In this document: one piece after another, positions 19,043-27,488 of the stretch
How positions within the stretch are numbered: the first letter of the stretch is position 1
Layout of the letters: the number at the start of each line of letters is the position of its first letter
Source: Polyangiaceae bacterium
GTDB lineage: Bacteria > Myxococcota_A > Polyangia > Polyangiales > Polyangiaceae
Direction of reading: 5' to 3'
Length of the DNA stretch: 64,000 bases
Assembly (NCBI GenBank): GCA_013361525.1
Contig: JABFXY010000025.1
Span: 161,854-225,853 of the forward strand
Position numbers and translations under genes: made by a program
Notes under the pieces: model-generated
Databases searched by the model: none
Told to the model about the DNA's origin: nothing
Seen by the model: the letters and a program-made list of their open reading frames with translations, nothing else

Positions 19043-20941
19043 TTGGGCTTTCTACGTGACGTCTACGGTCTCAATCCAGCGATCAAGCTCTTGGTCGATC
19101 CGGAGACCGGACGGATCGTCGACGCGAACGACGCCGCGGCCGCGTTCTACGGTTATTCCGTCGACGAGCTCCGCACCCTCCACGTGCAGCAGTTCAACAT
19201 GCTCGCGCCCGCCGAGGTGGAAGCGGAGATGCGGCGCGCCCGCGACGGCAACCGCAGCTTCTTTCGCTTCAAACATCGCCTTCGCAACGGCGACGTTCGT
19301 CACGTCGAAGTGTACTCGGGCCCGGTCGAGATCGAAGGGCGAAGCCGCCTCCTTTCGATCATCCACGACGTCACGCCGCGTGAGCGCGCCATCGAAGACC
19401 TCGCGCGCTCCGAGGCGCAGCAGCGGGCGCTGCTGCGTGCGCTCCCCGTCGGGGTCGGCCTTCACCGTGGGTCCAAGTTCTTGTGGGGCAACGAGGGGCT
19501 CTTGCAGCTCGTTGGTCGTACCGCGTCCGATCTCGTCGGCAGCCACGTCGCCGACATCTTCGCGCCCGACATCGCGGACCAAGTGCTCGCGCGGATGGAA
19601 CGCACCGCGATGCTCGGCAGCTCGTCTCCGCTCACCCGCAACGAGCTCGTACACGCCGACGGTCACCGGATCGCGGTCGACTGGATGGAGCTGCCGTTCG
19701 ACGTGGACGGCGACCCGTGCCGAATGTTGCTCGTGGTCGACGTGTCCGAGCGCGCGCGCCTCGAAGAGGATCTGAACCGCGCGCAGCGAATGGACGCGAT
19801 CGGCCGCATGGCCGGTGGCGTCGCGCACGACTTCAACAACCTGCTGCTCGTGATCCTCGGCGCCGCGGACGCGCTCGCGCGGCGCCCGGGCTCGCTCACC
19901 GTGTTCGAGCGCAACCTCGAGCGCATTCGCGAGGCGACCCAGCGTGCCTCCGAGCTCACGCGTCAGCTGCTTCTCGTCAGTCGCGGCAACGAAGCCCGCA
20001 GCGAGCGCATCGATATCGGAGAGGCCGTGCGCAACCTGGTCGAGCTGGTGCGGACGACGATGCCGGACAAGGTCGACGTGCGGGTCGAGGTGCCGAGCGG
20101 CTTCACGGTGTTGATGCCGCGGTCGAGCGTCGATCAGATCCTCTTGAACCTCGTGGTCAATGCGCGCGACGCGATGCCCGACGGCGGAACGCTCTCGGTC
20201 ACCGCGAACGAGATCGATCTCGCGTTTCAGCCGCTGCAACCCTCGGGTCTCGCGCCGGGCGTCTACATCTGCATCCAGGTCGCGGACGACGGGGTCGGCA
20301 TGCCGCCGGACGTCGTCACGAAAGCGTTCGAGCCGTTTTTCACGACGAAAGAGCCGGGAAAGGGGACGGGGCTCGGCCTGTCGACGGCGTACGGCATCGT
20401 TCGCCGCGCAGGCGGCGCAATCGAGATCGACAGCGTCGTGGGGCGCGGCACGCTGGTGAGCGTCTACCTGCCCAAGGCCGCGCTCGACACCACGGTGCGA
20501 ACGCCGCCGCCGCCGTCGCGCGAGATCCAGACCGTTGGTCGCATGCGCACGGTGCTGCTCGTCGACGACCAGCGCTCGATCCGCGAGCTCATCGAGCAAT
20601 CGCTCACCGAACGCGGGTACCGCGTGCTCTCTGCTGCCGGCGCGGCCGAGGCGCTCCTCATGGCCGAGCAGCACGGGAGCACGATCGATCTGCTGCTCAG
20701 CGACGTGATGATGCCGAAGATGCGAGGCCCGGAGCTGACGGCGCGAGTGCGTGTCCTGCTGCCGGATCTCCCTGTGCTCTACATGAGCGGCTTCACCGGC
20801 GACGCGCTGGTCGACGCCGGCGTCGACGCGGCCGATCTCATCGAGAAACCGTTCGCGCCGGACGAGCTCGTCCGCCGTGTGGCGGAGACGCTCGGGCGCT
20901 CCACGGCTGGACGCAAGCCGGCCGAGCGCATCACGAGCTGA
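19043..20941 (+). CDS. Hybrid sensor histidine kinase (PAS-PAS-HisKA-HATPase-REC)
   Basis: About 632 residues, all cytoplasmic, no membrane segment. Two PAS domains (residues about 10-115 and 125-235), then GGVAHDFNNLL with the phospho-His, N-box LNLVVNARDAMPDGG, G boxes DDGVGMPP and GKGTGLGLS, and a C-terminal receiver: LLVDDQ, LLLSDVMMP with the acceptor Asp, YMSG, and EKPF with the conserved Lys. The start is placed at TTG 19043 because GGAGG ends four bases before it; a TTG at 19028 has none. No cognate response regulator lies next to it. Divergent from the cytochrome gene, sharing a 40-base intergenic region. Confidence 0.92.
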   Translation: MGFLRDVYGLNPAIKLLVDPETGRIVDANDAAAAFYGYSVDELRTLHVQQFNMLAPAEVEAEMRRARDGNRSFFRFKHRLRNGDVRHVEVYSGPVEIEGRSRLLSIIHDVTPRERAIEDLARSEAQQRALLRALPVGVGLHRGSKFLWGNEGLLQLVGRTASDLVGSHVADIFAPDIADQVLARMERTAMLGSSSPLTRNELVHADGHRIAVDWMELPFDVDGDPCRMLLVVDVSERARLEEDLNRAQRMDAIGRMAGGVAHDFNNLLLVILGAADALARRPGSLTVFERNLERIREATQRASELTRQLLLVSRGNEARSERIDIGEAVRNLVELVRTTMPDKVDVRVEVPSGFTVLMPRSSVDQILLNLVVNARDAMPDGGTLSVTANEIDLAFQPLQPSGLAPGVYICIQVADDGVGMPPDVVTKAFEPFFTTKEPGKGTGLGLSTAYGIVRRAGGAIEIDSVVGRGTLVSVYLPKAALDTTVRTPPPPSREIQTVGRMRTVLLVDDQRSIRELIEQSLTERGYRVLSAAGAAEALLMAEQHGSTIDLLLSDVMMPKMRGPELTARVRVLLPDLPVLYMSGFTGDALVDAGVDAADLIEKPFAPDELVRRVAETLGRSTAGRKPAERITS

Positions 20942-20980
20942 AGCCGGCAGGCACCTACGCGCGTTACGTGCCCGGCTTTT
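20941..20980. terminator. Probable bidirectional terminator between convergent genes
   Basis: AAGCCGG and GGCAC on the left pair with GTGCC and CGGCTT on the right, around a 13-base loop with a two-base bulge, followed by TTTT on the plus strand. It lies directly after the kinase stop and covers the HTTM gene stop codon. The short T run makes the call moderate. Confidence 0.45.
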
Positions 20981-23045
20981 GATAGTTCGGTCCGCCGGTC
21001 GGCCCGAACGTGAAAAGCAGCGTCTTCTGCTGACCGTACGAGTTCGTCGTGCGCGGTTTGGGATTGTGATCGGAGACCCAATACACCTCGCCCGAGACGA
21101 GCGTGTCGTTCGGCTTGCCGGTGCGTTCCGGCAAGCGCCGCAGGTACTCGAGCATCGGCTTTTGGTAGGCGCGCGCGCCGTCGCCCTGGATGCGGTTGAA
21201 GTAGTCGCTCCAGATTTGGTTGTACCCGTAGCTCTTCGCGTGGATGAGATCGAAGTCCGGCGGCGCGTAGGAGAACGGATCGAGGTGGCGGCCGTCGGCG
21301 GTCACCGCGTCGACGACGATCGTTCCGTCGACGGTCACCGGGTTCGGGCTGAACATGAACCAGCCCTGGAGGAACCGCATCTTGTGCGTCAGCGTCCGCA
21401 TCTCGTCCTCTTGCGGATCGAGCTTCCAGCCGTGCTCTTTGTTCACCTCGGCGACCCACTCTTTGTATCGCTTCTGCGTGCTCCAGAGCTCGACGAGCGC
21501 CTGGTTGAGCGCAGCGAGGAACATCACGACGCAGGCGAGCTCGCTGAAGAGGCGACCACCGATGCGCGTGACGTGAACGAGGTGCGAGACCGGCTTGCCT
21601 TCGGGCCGTGCGACGGTGAAGCCGAAGAACTTCGACGCGCGACCGCGAGCGGCGGACAGCGCCCGGTCGGTCGCCCACGAAAGCGGCGGCACGCGCAACA
21701 TCCACGCGAACACCGGGCCGATGGGAAGCGCCGCGACGATCTGCGCGAGCGCACCGTGGCCCGACACGACCGTTCGAGCAGGGAGCGCATCGTCTGCGTC
21801 CTCGTCCGTCGATGCCTTCGTGCGTGTGGTGGGAGCGACGATTCCGATGCGCAGGGCGCGCTCTTCTTCCGTCCGCGCCGCGTCGAACGTGAGCAGGCCG
21901 AAGCGGTCGAGCCGCGCGAGGATCCGACACAGCCACAACGTTGCGCCGGAGGTCTCGTCGAACACGACCGTCCGCGCGCGCTTCGTTCGGCGCAAAGCGC
22001 GGATGGTCACGTCCCAGTCCTCGTAGCTCAAGAAGAGCGAGGAAAAGACGCAGAGCGCCCACGCGAACGGTCCGAGCACGAAGGTCGAGCCGAACCCGAT
22101 GTGGAGGAAGTTGATCAAGGTCAGACCAACGCGCTTCACCCACAGCTTCACGTCGAAGTCCCCGATGACGAGCTGCGGAAGCAGTGCGCAGAAAGGGATG
22201 ATCCCCTCCGACGCAATGACGGCCATCGTCAGAAACTGCTGCGCCCGAAACGGGATGTAATCACGCGTCGCCGCGATGATCGGCGTGACCATCCGATCGA
22301 CGTACATGACGTAGTGGGTCGCGTTGAAGTCGCGCTTCCACCCCGGACCGAACTTGTGGATGAAGTTGAAGTAGTAGATCGCGAAGATCTGCAGGCACAG
22401 CACCAAGCCGATGACCGAGATGAATGGCTTCATCCGGAACTCGTCGACCATCTCGGTGCGGTCGTTGAGCTCGTCCGCCGTGCGCTCGTGCCTCCGGCGC
22501 ATCGACGCGAGCAAACCATCGACGCTGAACCTGTCGCCGAGCGGCATGAAGCAGGTCCACAAGAGCAGCAGGCTCTGCACGACGTAGCCGCCGTTCTCCA
22601 CGAGGAGGACGCGGCCGTTCATGCTCGTCACGAAGATCAGCGACAGGATCTGCGCGACCTTCGTTTTGTACCCGACGAGGAGCGCGACGAACGTCGCGAG
22701 CATCACCATCCAGAGCGCCCAGAGCTCGGGTGCGGTCGTGAACCCGTGCAGGAACGAGAAGTGGTTCGACTGCGGCCGCTCGAGGATCACCCAGGTCGGG
22801 AGGATGCCCTTGTCCGAGAACATGTCCTCCCACGCGGCGCCTCGACGGAAGAGATCCGTGATGAGGTAGAAGCCGAGCAGGATGCGCGTGAGGCCCAGCG
22901 TGCGCCTGTCGATCGCGAAGTACGAGTTCCTTGCCAGTACCCAGAACTCGGTGAGCTGTCGAAACAGCCACCCTTGGAGCGTGGTGGGCTCCTCGGAGCG
23001 CGTCGACGTGGTTTTGGAAGCAGGCGAATCGGACGGCGAAGACAC
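20964..23045 (-). CDS. HTTM-domain (vitamin K-dependent gamma-carboxylase-like) membrane protein
   Basis: 693 residues from a GTG start. Twelve or so hydrophobic segments. The N-terminal half has LGLTRILLGFYLITDLFRR and WTCFMPLGDRFSVD, signatures of HTTM proteins, the bacterial relatives of gamma-carboxylase. A soluble insertion (about 355-420) separates it from a C-terminal part with another membrane pass, then MRFLQGWFMFSPNP.T.DG and a long hydrophilic tail, also typical of this family. Bacterial members are widespread but their substrates are unsettled. Shares a short divergent promoter with a small membrane protein. Confidence 0.83.
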   Translation of the reverse strand: MSSPSDSPASKTTSTRSEEPTTLQGWLFRQLTEFWVLARNSYFAIDRRTLGLTRILLGFYLITDLFRRGAAWEDMFSDKGILPTWVILERPQSNHFSFLHGFTTAPELWALWMVMLATFVALLVGYKTKVAQILSLIFVTSMNGRVLLVENGGYVVQSLLLLWTCFMPLGDRFSVDGLLASMRRRHERTADELNDRTEMVDEFRMKPFISVIGLVLCLQIFAIYYFNFIHKFGPGWKRDFNATHYVMYVDRMVTPIIAATRDYIPFRAQQFLTMAVIASEGIIPFCALLPQLVIGDFDVKLWVKRVGLTLINFLHIGFGSTFVLGPFAWALCVFSSLFLSYEDWDVTIRALRRTKRARTVVFDETSGATLWLCRILARLDRFGLLTFDAARTEEERALRIGIVAPTTRTKASTDEDADDALPARTVVSGHGALAQIVAALPIGPVFAWMLRVPPLSWATDRALSAARGRASKFFGFTVARPEGKPVSHLVHVTRIGGRLFSELACVVMFLAALNQALVELWSTQKRYKEWVAEVNKEHGWKLDPQEDEMRTLTHKMRFLQGWFMFSPNPVTVDGTIVVDAVTADGRHLDPFSYAPPDFDLIHAKSYGYNQIWSDYFNRIQGDGARAYQKPMLEYLRRLPERTGKPNDTLVSGEVYWVSDHNPKPRTTNSYGQQKTLLFTFGPTGGPNYQKPGT

Positions 23046-23118
23046 GTTAGCGCCGGCATCATGACACGAAGCACGATGGTGATCCCAGCGGCCGCGTACA
23101 CACTATGCTTCGCGGACG

Positions 23119-23370
23119 ATGTCCTCGGACGACCGAGATGATGCGGTGAAACCCGGCCTCGAAGCGCCCTCGATGCCGGAGGTAGGCGATCCGGCGGTTG
23201 CGCTGGACGAGGAGTCACCGTCGCAGGTTCTGAAGACCTTCGCCGCCCTTCTCGCCTTCGCCGGCGTGCTCTGCCTCGTCCCGCGGCAGTGGGTCAGCGC
23301 CGGCCTCCTCTTCGCCGGCGCAGCCATCGCCGTCACATGTCATCTGCGCATCGAGAAACGGGGAAGGTGA
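23119..23370 (+). CDS. Small membrane protein
   Basis: 83 residues: an acidic hydrophilic N terminus of about 35 residues, then two closely spaced hydrophobic segments (FAALLAFAGVLCLVP and AGLLFAGAAIAVTC), ending in a basic tail, consistent with a hairpin with both ends in the cytoplasm. No recognised family. The last 38 bases overlap the end of the convergent kinase. No strong ribosome binding site, so confidence is moderate. Confidence 0.5.
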   Translation: MSSDDRDDAVKPGLEAPSMPEVGDPAVALDEESPSQVLKTFAALLAFAGVLCLVPRQWVSAGLLFAGAAIAVTCHLRIEKRGR

Positions 23371-24607
23371 TCGCGATGGTCGTCCCCTCACCGGGGGCGC
23401 TGGTCACCTCGACCTTGCCGCGGACGGCTTCGATGGTGTTGCGAACACCCGCGAGCCCGAGCCCCGTGCCGCGTCCCGGCTTGGTCGTATAAAACGGCTG
23501 GAAGAGTCGGCCCTGTTCCTCGGCCGTCATGCCGTGGCCGGCATCGGAGACCTCGAGCCGAAGGCCCGCGAGGTCGAGGCGCGTGCGAACCGTGATACGG
23601 CCCCCTTCGGGCATCGCATCGCGTGCGTTCGTAACCAGGTTGATGATCGCGCGGATGAGCTCGACGGGGTCCGCGTCGACGCACGCGCGGTCCGACGCGG
23701 CGTCGACGACGAGCTCGACCTCGTCGCCCGCGAACGCTTCGAGGAGCGAGGTCGAGTCGCGAAGGAGGGCGTCCATCTCGATGCTCTCCCGTGTGGCGAG
23801 CGGGCCGCCCGACGCCGCCATCAGCAGCCGCCGCGCGAGCGACACTCCGTGCTCCGCGGCGTCGAGGATGATCTGGACGCGCTCGAGCAACCGCGCGTCG
23901 TTCGCGAGCGCGGTCCGCAGCTGCGCGGCGCACATCAAGATCGGCGCGACGGCGTTGTTGAGGTCGTGGGCGACGTGCCGCGCGAGGACGCCGACGGAGG
24001 CGAGCCGCTCCGCCTGCAGGAGCTCTTTCTCCTGTATCAAGAGGCGCTTTTGCGCATGCGCAGCCTCTGCCTCTTCGAAATACAGCGCCATCATGTCGGC
24101 GACGCTCGCGGCGAAGTCGATCTCACGTGGCTGCCACCGCCGAGGCGGCCCGACGTGCTCGTGGCACACGACGCCGAAGAGCTTTCCCTGCCGGAAGATG
24201 GGCGCATCGAGCAGGCTGCCGATCCCGAACGGCTCGATGTACGACGCTCGAAGCGGTGCCATCAGCGGATCTCGCGTCGCGTCGTCGATGACGAGCGTGC
24301 GCTGCTCCTCGATCGCGGCGAAGTACGCGGGGAGCCCTTCCGTATCGAGATGGATGCGCGGCCGCGTGATCGACTGCTTCGACCGCTCGTACAACAGGCA
24401 CTGCGTCAGCGTCGTTCGGCTCTCGTTGAACAGCCAGATACCGACGCGCTCGAGATCCAGCTGCTCTGCGGACAGGCGGAAAGCGCGCTCGATGATGCGT
24501 TCTAACCGGTCCTCGTCACCGACCTCGAGTCGCGCGAGCTGCAGTCGCGCCTCCAAGAATGATGACGAAACGGGCTCGAACATGACGCGGGGGGCCGCGC
24601 TGGCCAT
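23333..24607 (-). CDS. GAF-domain sensor histidine kinase
   Basis: 424 residues, soluble. The GAF-like sensor occupies residues 30-185 (GIWLFNE, LDAPIFRQGKLFGVVCHEH). It is followed by a coiled-coil (EAEAAHAQKRLLIQEKELLQ), the H-box RHVAHDLNNAVAP with the phospho-His, N-box INLVTNARDAMPEGG, and G boxes DAGHGMT and RGTGLGLAGV. No receiver domain and no response regulator nearby, so it is an orphan kinase. HDLNN-type kinases often signal to receivers encoded elsewhere. Eight bases downstream of the small membrane gene at 24616, so possibly co-transcribed with it. Confidence 0.92.
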   Translation of the reverse strand: MASAAPRVMFEPVSSSFLEARLQLARLEVGDEDRLERIIERAFRLSAEQLDLERVGIWLFNESRTTLTQCLLYERSKQSITRPRIHLDTEGLPAYFAAIEEQRTLVIDDATRDPLMAPLRASYIEPFGIGSLLDAPIFRQGKLFGVVCHEHVGPPRRWQPREIDFAASVADMMALYFEEAEAAHAQKRLLIQEKELLQAERLASVGVLARHVAHDLNNAVAPILMCAAQLRTALANDARLLERVQIILDAAEHGVSLARRLLMAASGGPLATRESIEMDALLRDSTSLLEAFAGDEVELVVDAASDRACVDADPVELIRAIINLVTNARDAMPEGGRITVRTRLDLAGLRLEVSDAGHGMTAEEQGRLFQPFYTTKPGRGTGLGLAGVRNTIEAVRGKVEVTSAPGEGTTIAITFPVSRCADDM

Positions 24608-24615
24608 GCCGCAGT

Positions 24616-25089
24616 CTAACGCCGTACGGCGACGTTGGGGGATTGCTCGTCGTCGACCGGCGGAAGGAACATCGGCGGTTTGCCGAATCGCGCGCGAAGC
24701 CGATCAATCGCGCCGTTCACCGCGGGTCTTCGCACGAGGGCGAGCTCGAAGCGCCGCTTGCCCGGCAAGTCGATCAGCATCATCCCGAGCAGAATCGTCA
24801 GAAAGCCTTGTCCCGGTACACCCGGCAGCGACATCAGCACGCCGGCGACCACGAGCATCACGCCGAGCACGTTCTCACCGACGCGCGCGCCGATTCGCAC
24901 CCAGTGCGGCGAACCGGCGAACGGCAGCGGGCGGCGATCCCGCGCGAAGTAATCGAAGGGCAGTCGAACGACGGCAATGCCCGTTATCAAAAGGCTCGCG
25001 AGGAACGTCACGACACCGACCACGACGGCGAACACGACTTGTCCGTCCGTGAAGCCCAGAATCGTTGTGCTTGCCAGCCACGTGGTCAT
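24616..25089 (-). CDS. PGPGW-like small transmembrane protein
   Basis: 157 residues from ATG 25089. Three hydrophobic segments: residues 15-40, then a pair around VGENVLGVMLVVAGVLMSLPG and GFLTILLGMMLIDLPGK. The Pro-Gly-x-Pro-Gly-x-Gly turn between the last two resembles the PGPGW family of short membrane proteins of unknown function. The C terminus is a basic, Pro-rich cytoplasmic tail. The ORF stays open upstream, but that part lacks coding character. Directly upstream of the GAF kinase on the same strand. Confidence 0.7.
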   Translation of the reverse strand: MTTWLASTTILGFTDGQVVFAVVVGVVTFLASLLITGIAVVRLPFDYFARDRRPLPFAGSPHWVRIGARVGENVLGVMLVVAGVLMSLPGVPGQGFLTILLGMMLIDLPGKRRFELALVRRPAVNGAIDRLRARFGKPPMFLPPVDDEQSPNVAVRR

Positions 25090-25210
25090 TCGTTTCGGCT
25101 CCGCGCTCGAAAACGAGCCGTGGTGAAAACGCAGCCTCCGCCGAAACCTTCCCGATGCAGCTCTCGAGCCTTTCGTGCCCGCGGCACGAAAAGCGCATGA
25201 CAAATTCGGT

Positions 25211-25552
25211 ATGTCGAGGAAAAGAAAGCACAAGGCAAAGGGCGTCGTGGATGCCGCTCGACCTCGCCGCAAGCGGGTGCACAAAGGGATGTCGGCGCGC
25301 AAAGTCGCCTCACGTCCGGCTGCTGCGCCGATGAGCGGCACGCCGAACATCGTCGACGACTCGTGGATTCCCCCGGTGAGCATGCGCGGCGGCACGCCGA
25401 CGCCTGTCGAGAAGACCGTCTCCGCTGCGCGCCGTCTCGCGAACGAAGGTAGACGCCTCTACGAAATGGCCAAAGAGCAGCTGAAGCGCGCCCGGGTCCG
25501 ACGGCGCGCGCCTCCGAAAGGCACGCAAGCGCCGCGCGGACGCGGGAACTGA
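25211..25552 (+). CDS. Small, very basic hypothetical protein
   Basis: 113 residues from ATG 25211, starting MSRKRKHKAKG. Lys/Arg-rich throughout, with one acidic stretch (NIVDDSWIPP) and a helical segment (ARRLANEGRRLYEMAKEQLKRARVRRR). It could bind nucleic acid or be a disordered linker-type protein; no domain recognised. No clear ribosome binding site. It ends eight bases before the convergent argB stop and diverges from the PGPGW gene. Confidence 0.5.
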   Translation: MSRKRKHKAKGVVDAARPRRKRVHKGMSARKVASRPAAAPMSGTPNIVDDSWIPPVSMRGGTPTPVEKTVSAARRLANEGRRLYEMAKEQLKRARVRRRAPPKGTQAPRGRGN

Positions 25553-25559
25553 CGCTGGT

Positions 25560-26384
25560 TCAAGGCACGAGCACGGTGCCGATCGATCCGGGCCGGGAGG
25601 CCTCTTCGAGCAGATCGTTCGGCCCGAGCTTGCCCAGGATGTGGACCTGCTTCGCGCCGGCCGCGATCGCACCGAAGGACTCTTCGAGCTTCGGGATCAT
25701 CCCTTCGCGGACGATGCCGTCGCGGATGAGCGCGCGGCCCTCTTCGACCGTGAGCCGTGCGATGCGGCTCGATGGATCTTTCACGTCGCGAAGCACGCCG
25801 CGTACGTCGCTCACGAGGAGCAGGCTCTTTGCCGACAGCTCGACGGCGACGCGCGTCGCGACGATGTCCGCGTTGATGTTGTAGACCTGGCCGTCTGCGC
25901 CGGCACCGAGGCACGCGAGCACAGGGACGTAACCGCGCTCGCACAACATCGCGAGCAGCTCTCGATCGACCGCGGTCACGTCCCCGACCAGGCCGAGATC
26001 GATCGGGTCCGGGCCGGCGCCCGAGTAGACGCGCGGCGGTCGCTTGTCGGCCGCGATGACACGCGCGCTCGCGCCGTGAAGCCCGACCGGTCGAGCGCCC
26101 GCGCGGAGCAGCGCTGCGCAGAGATCGACGTTGAGCTTGCCCGCGACGACCATCTTCATGACGTCGAGGGTCGCTTCGTCGGTCAGGCGCCGTCCGGCGA
26201 TCTTCTTCGGGGTCTGACCGAGCTGTTCCTGCAGCTTGGTCGCTTGAGGGCCACCGCCGTGAACGATCACGGCGGTACCTGTCTTCGCGATTGCCGCGAC
26301 ATCTGCCGCGACGTGCGCGAGCTCCGGCCCGGCGATCACCTCGCCGCCCAGCTTGACGACGATGGGTTCCGCGCTGCTCGTCAC
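25560..26384 (-). CDS. argB: Acetylglutamate kinase
   Basis: 274 residues from a GTG start. Phosphorylates N-acetylglutamate, the second step of arginine synthesis. Visible family blocks are VVKLGGEV (ATP phosphate-binding Lys), VIVHGGGPQA, GRRLTDE with the substrate-binding Arg, VYNINADIVA, and LLLVSDVRGVL; the length is typical of the family. The longer frame upstream is a shadow of argC. The start overlaps the argC stop by four bases (GTGA), so argC and argB are translationally coupled. No regulatory N-terminal helix is seen, which suggests the arginine-insensitive hexamer-lacking form (inference). Confidence 0.95.
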   Translation of the reverse strand: MTSSAEPIVVKLGGEVIAGPELAHVAADVAAIAKTGTAVIVHGGGPQATKLQEQLGQTPKKIAGRRLTDEATLDVMKMVVAGKLNVDLCAALLRAGARPVGLHGASARVIAADKRPPRVYSGAGPDPIDLGLVGDVTAVDRELLAMLCERGYVPVLACLGAGADGQVYNINADIVATRVAVELSAKSLLLVSDVRGVLRDVKDPSSRIARLTVEEGRALIRDGIVREGMIPKLEESFGAIAAGAKQVHILGKLGPNDLLEEASRPGSIGTVLVP

Positions 26385-27430
26385 GGAAACCCCCCCGGGT
26401 CGCGCAAGGTGAGCGTCTCGTCGAGGCCGAGGACCAGGTTCATGTTCTGGATGCCTTGTCCTGCTCCGCCCTTGATGAGGTTGTCGATCGCGCTGAAACA
26501 CGCGAGCGTGCGCGCACCGTCCTCGACCGGGCCGAGCTCGAAGCCGAGCTCGGCGTAGTTCGATCCGCTCACCGCGACGACCTCGGGCAGGCGGCTCTTC
26601 GGCAGTCGGATGAACGGCTCGCCGGCGAACGTTTCCGCGAAGGCCGAGGCGATCTGATCCTTCGTCACCGACGCGTCGACGCGAACGAAGCTGGTCGCGA
26701 AGATGCCGCGCGACAGCGGCGCGCTCACGGGCACGAAATGCAGATGCACGTCGGACGCGCCACACGACGCGAGCGACTCGAGGATCTCCGGGACGTGCTG
26801 ATGCTTGAGCGGCTTGTAGGTGCGCAAGTTCACCGCGCGGATCGGGTGGTGCGTTCCGATCTGCGGGGCCGCGCCGCTGCCGCTCGAGCCGGTGATGCCG
26901 ACGACCTCGACCGCGCCCTTCAATAGGCCGCGCTTCGCGAGCGGGATCAGACCGAGCTGAATCGTCGTCGCGAAACAACCGGGCGACGCGACGAGCTTCG
27001 CCTTGCGGATGGCCTCGCGATTCGTCTCGGGAAGGCCGTAGACGGCCGCGCCGAGAAGCTCCGGGTGCGGGTGTTTGCCGCCGTAGAATGCCTCGTAGCT
27101 CGCGACGTTCTTCAACCGATAGTCGCCCGAGAGATCGACGACCTTCGCGCCCGACTCGAGGATCGGCGGGACGGCGGCCGCGCTCACCTTGTGAGGCAGG
27201 CCGAGCAGGACGACATCCATTCCTTTCGCCGCTTCTGCCGGCGTCAGGTTCTCGAACTTGAGATCGGTCAACCCCTCCAAGTGGGGGTGCGCGTCACCGA
27301 GCGGTTGCCCGACGAAGTCGATCGACGCGACACGAACGAGCTCTACCTCGGGATGCAGGAGCAGCCGCCGGATCATCTCCGCCGCCCCGTATCCACTCCC
27401 ACCCAAGACCGCGGCTTTGAAGCGTTTCAT
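26381..27430 (-). CDS. argC: N-acetyl-gamma-glutamyl-phosphate reductase
   Basis: 349 residues. NADPH-dependent reduction of N-acetylglutamyl phosphate, the third arginine step. VLGGSGYGAAEMIRRLLLHPEVE is the nucleotide-binding start, GLPHKVSA follows, and SPGCFAT carries the catalytic Cys (about 150). GTHHPIRAVNLRTYKPLKHQH with its His residues and NLIKGGAGQGIQNMN at the C terminus are diagnostic. Upstream of argB in the same operon. The divergent M20 peptidase starts 58 bases away, so the two directions share one promoter region. No other arg gene lies nearby. Confidence 0.95.
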   Translation of the reverse strand: MKRFKAAVLGGSGYGAAEMIRRLLLHPEVELVRVASIDFVGQPLGDAHPHLEGLTDLKFENLTPAEAAKGMDVVLLGLPHKVSAAAVPPILESGAKVVDLSGDYRLKNVASYEAFYGGKHPHPELLGAAVYGLPETNREAIRKAKLVASPGCFATTIQLGLIPLAKRGLLKGAVEVVGITGSSGSGAAPQIGTHHPIRAVNLRTYKPLKHQHVPEILESLASCGASDVHLHFVPVSAPLSRGIFATSFVRVDASVTKDQIASAFAETFAGEPFIRLPKSRLPEVVAVSGSNYAELGFELGPVEDGARTLACFSAIDNLIKGGAGQGIQNMNLVLGLDETLTLRDPGGFP

Positions 27431-27488
27431 CGCGTTTCGCTTAGCACTCTCCTAGAGCCTCGCGAAGGTCGCAGTATGCTGCCCGGTC

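Noticed and set aside
19052..20674. 540-residue minus-strand frame opposite the hybrid kinase
   Set aside because: Antisense shadow; the plus strand has complete kinase and receiver motifs.
20877..23141. 754-residue plus-strand open frame opposite the HTTM gene
   Set aside because: Rich in Arg, His, Asp and Glu with no domain; it mirrors the antisense of a GC-rich membrane gene. The minus-strand frame has membrane helices and family motifs.
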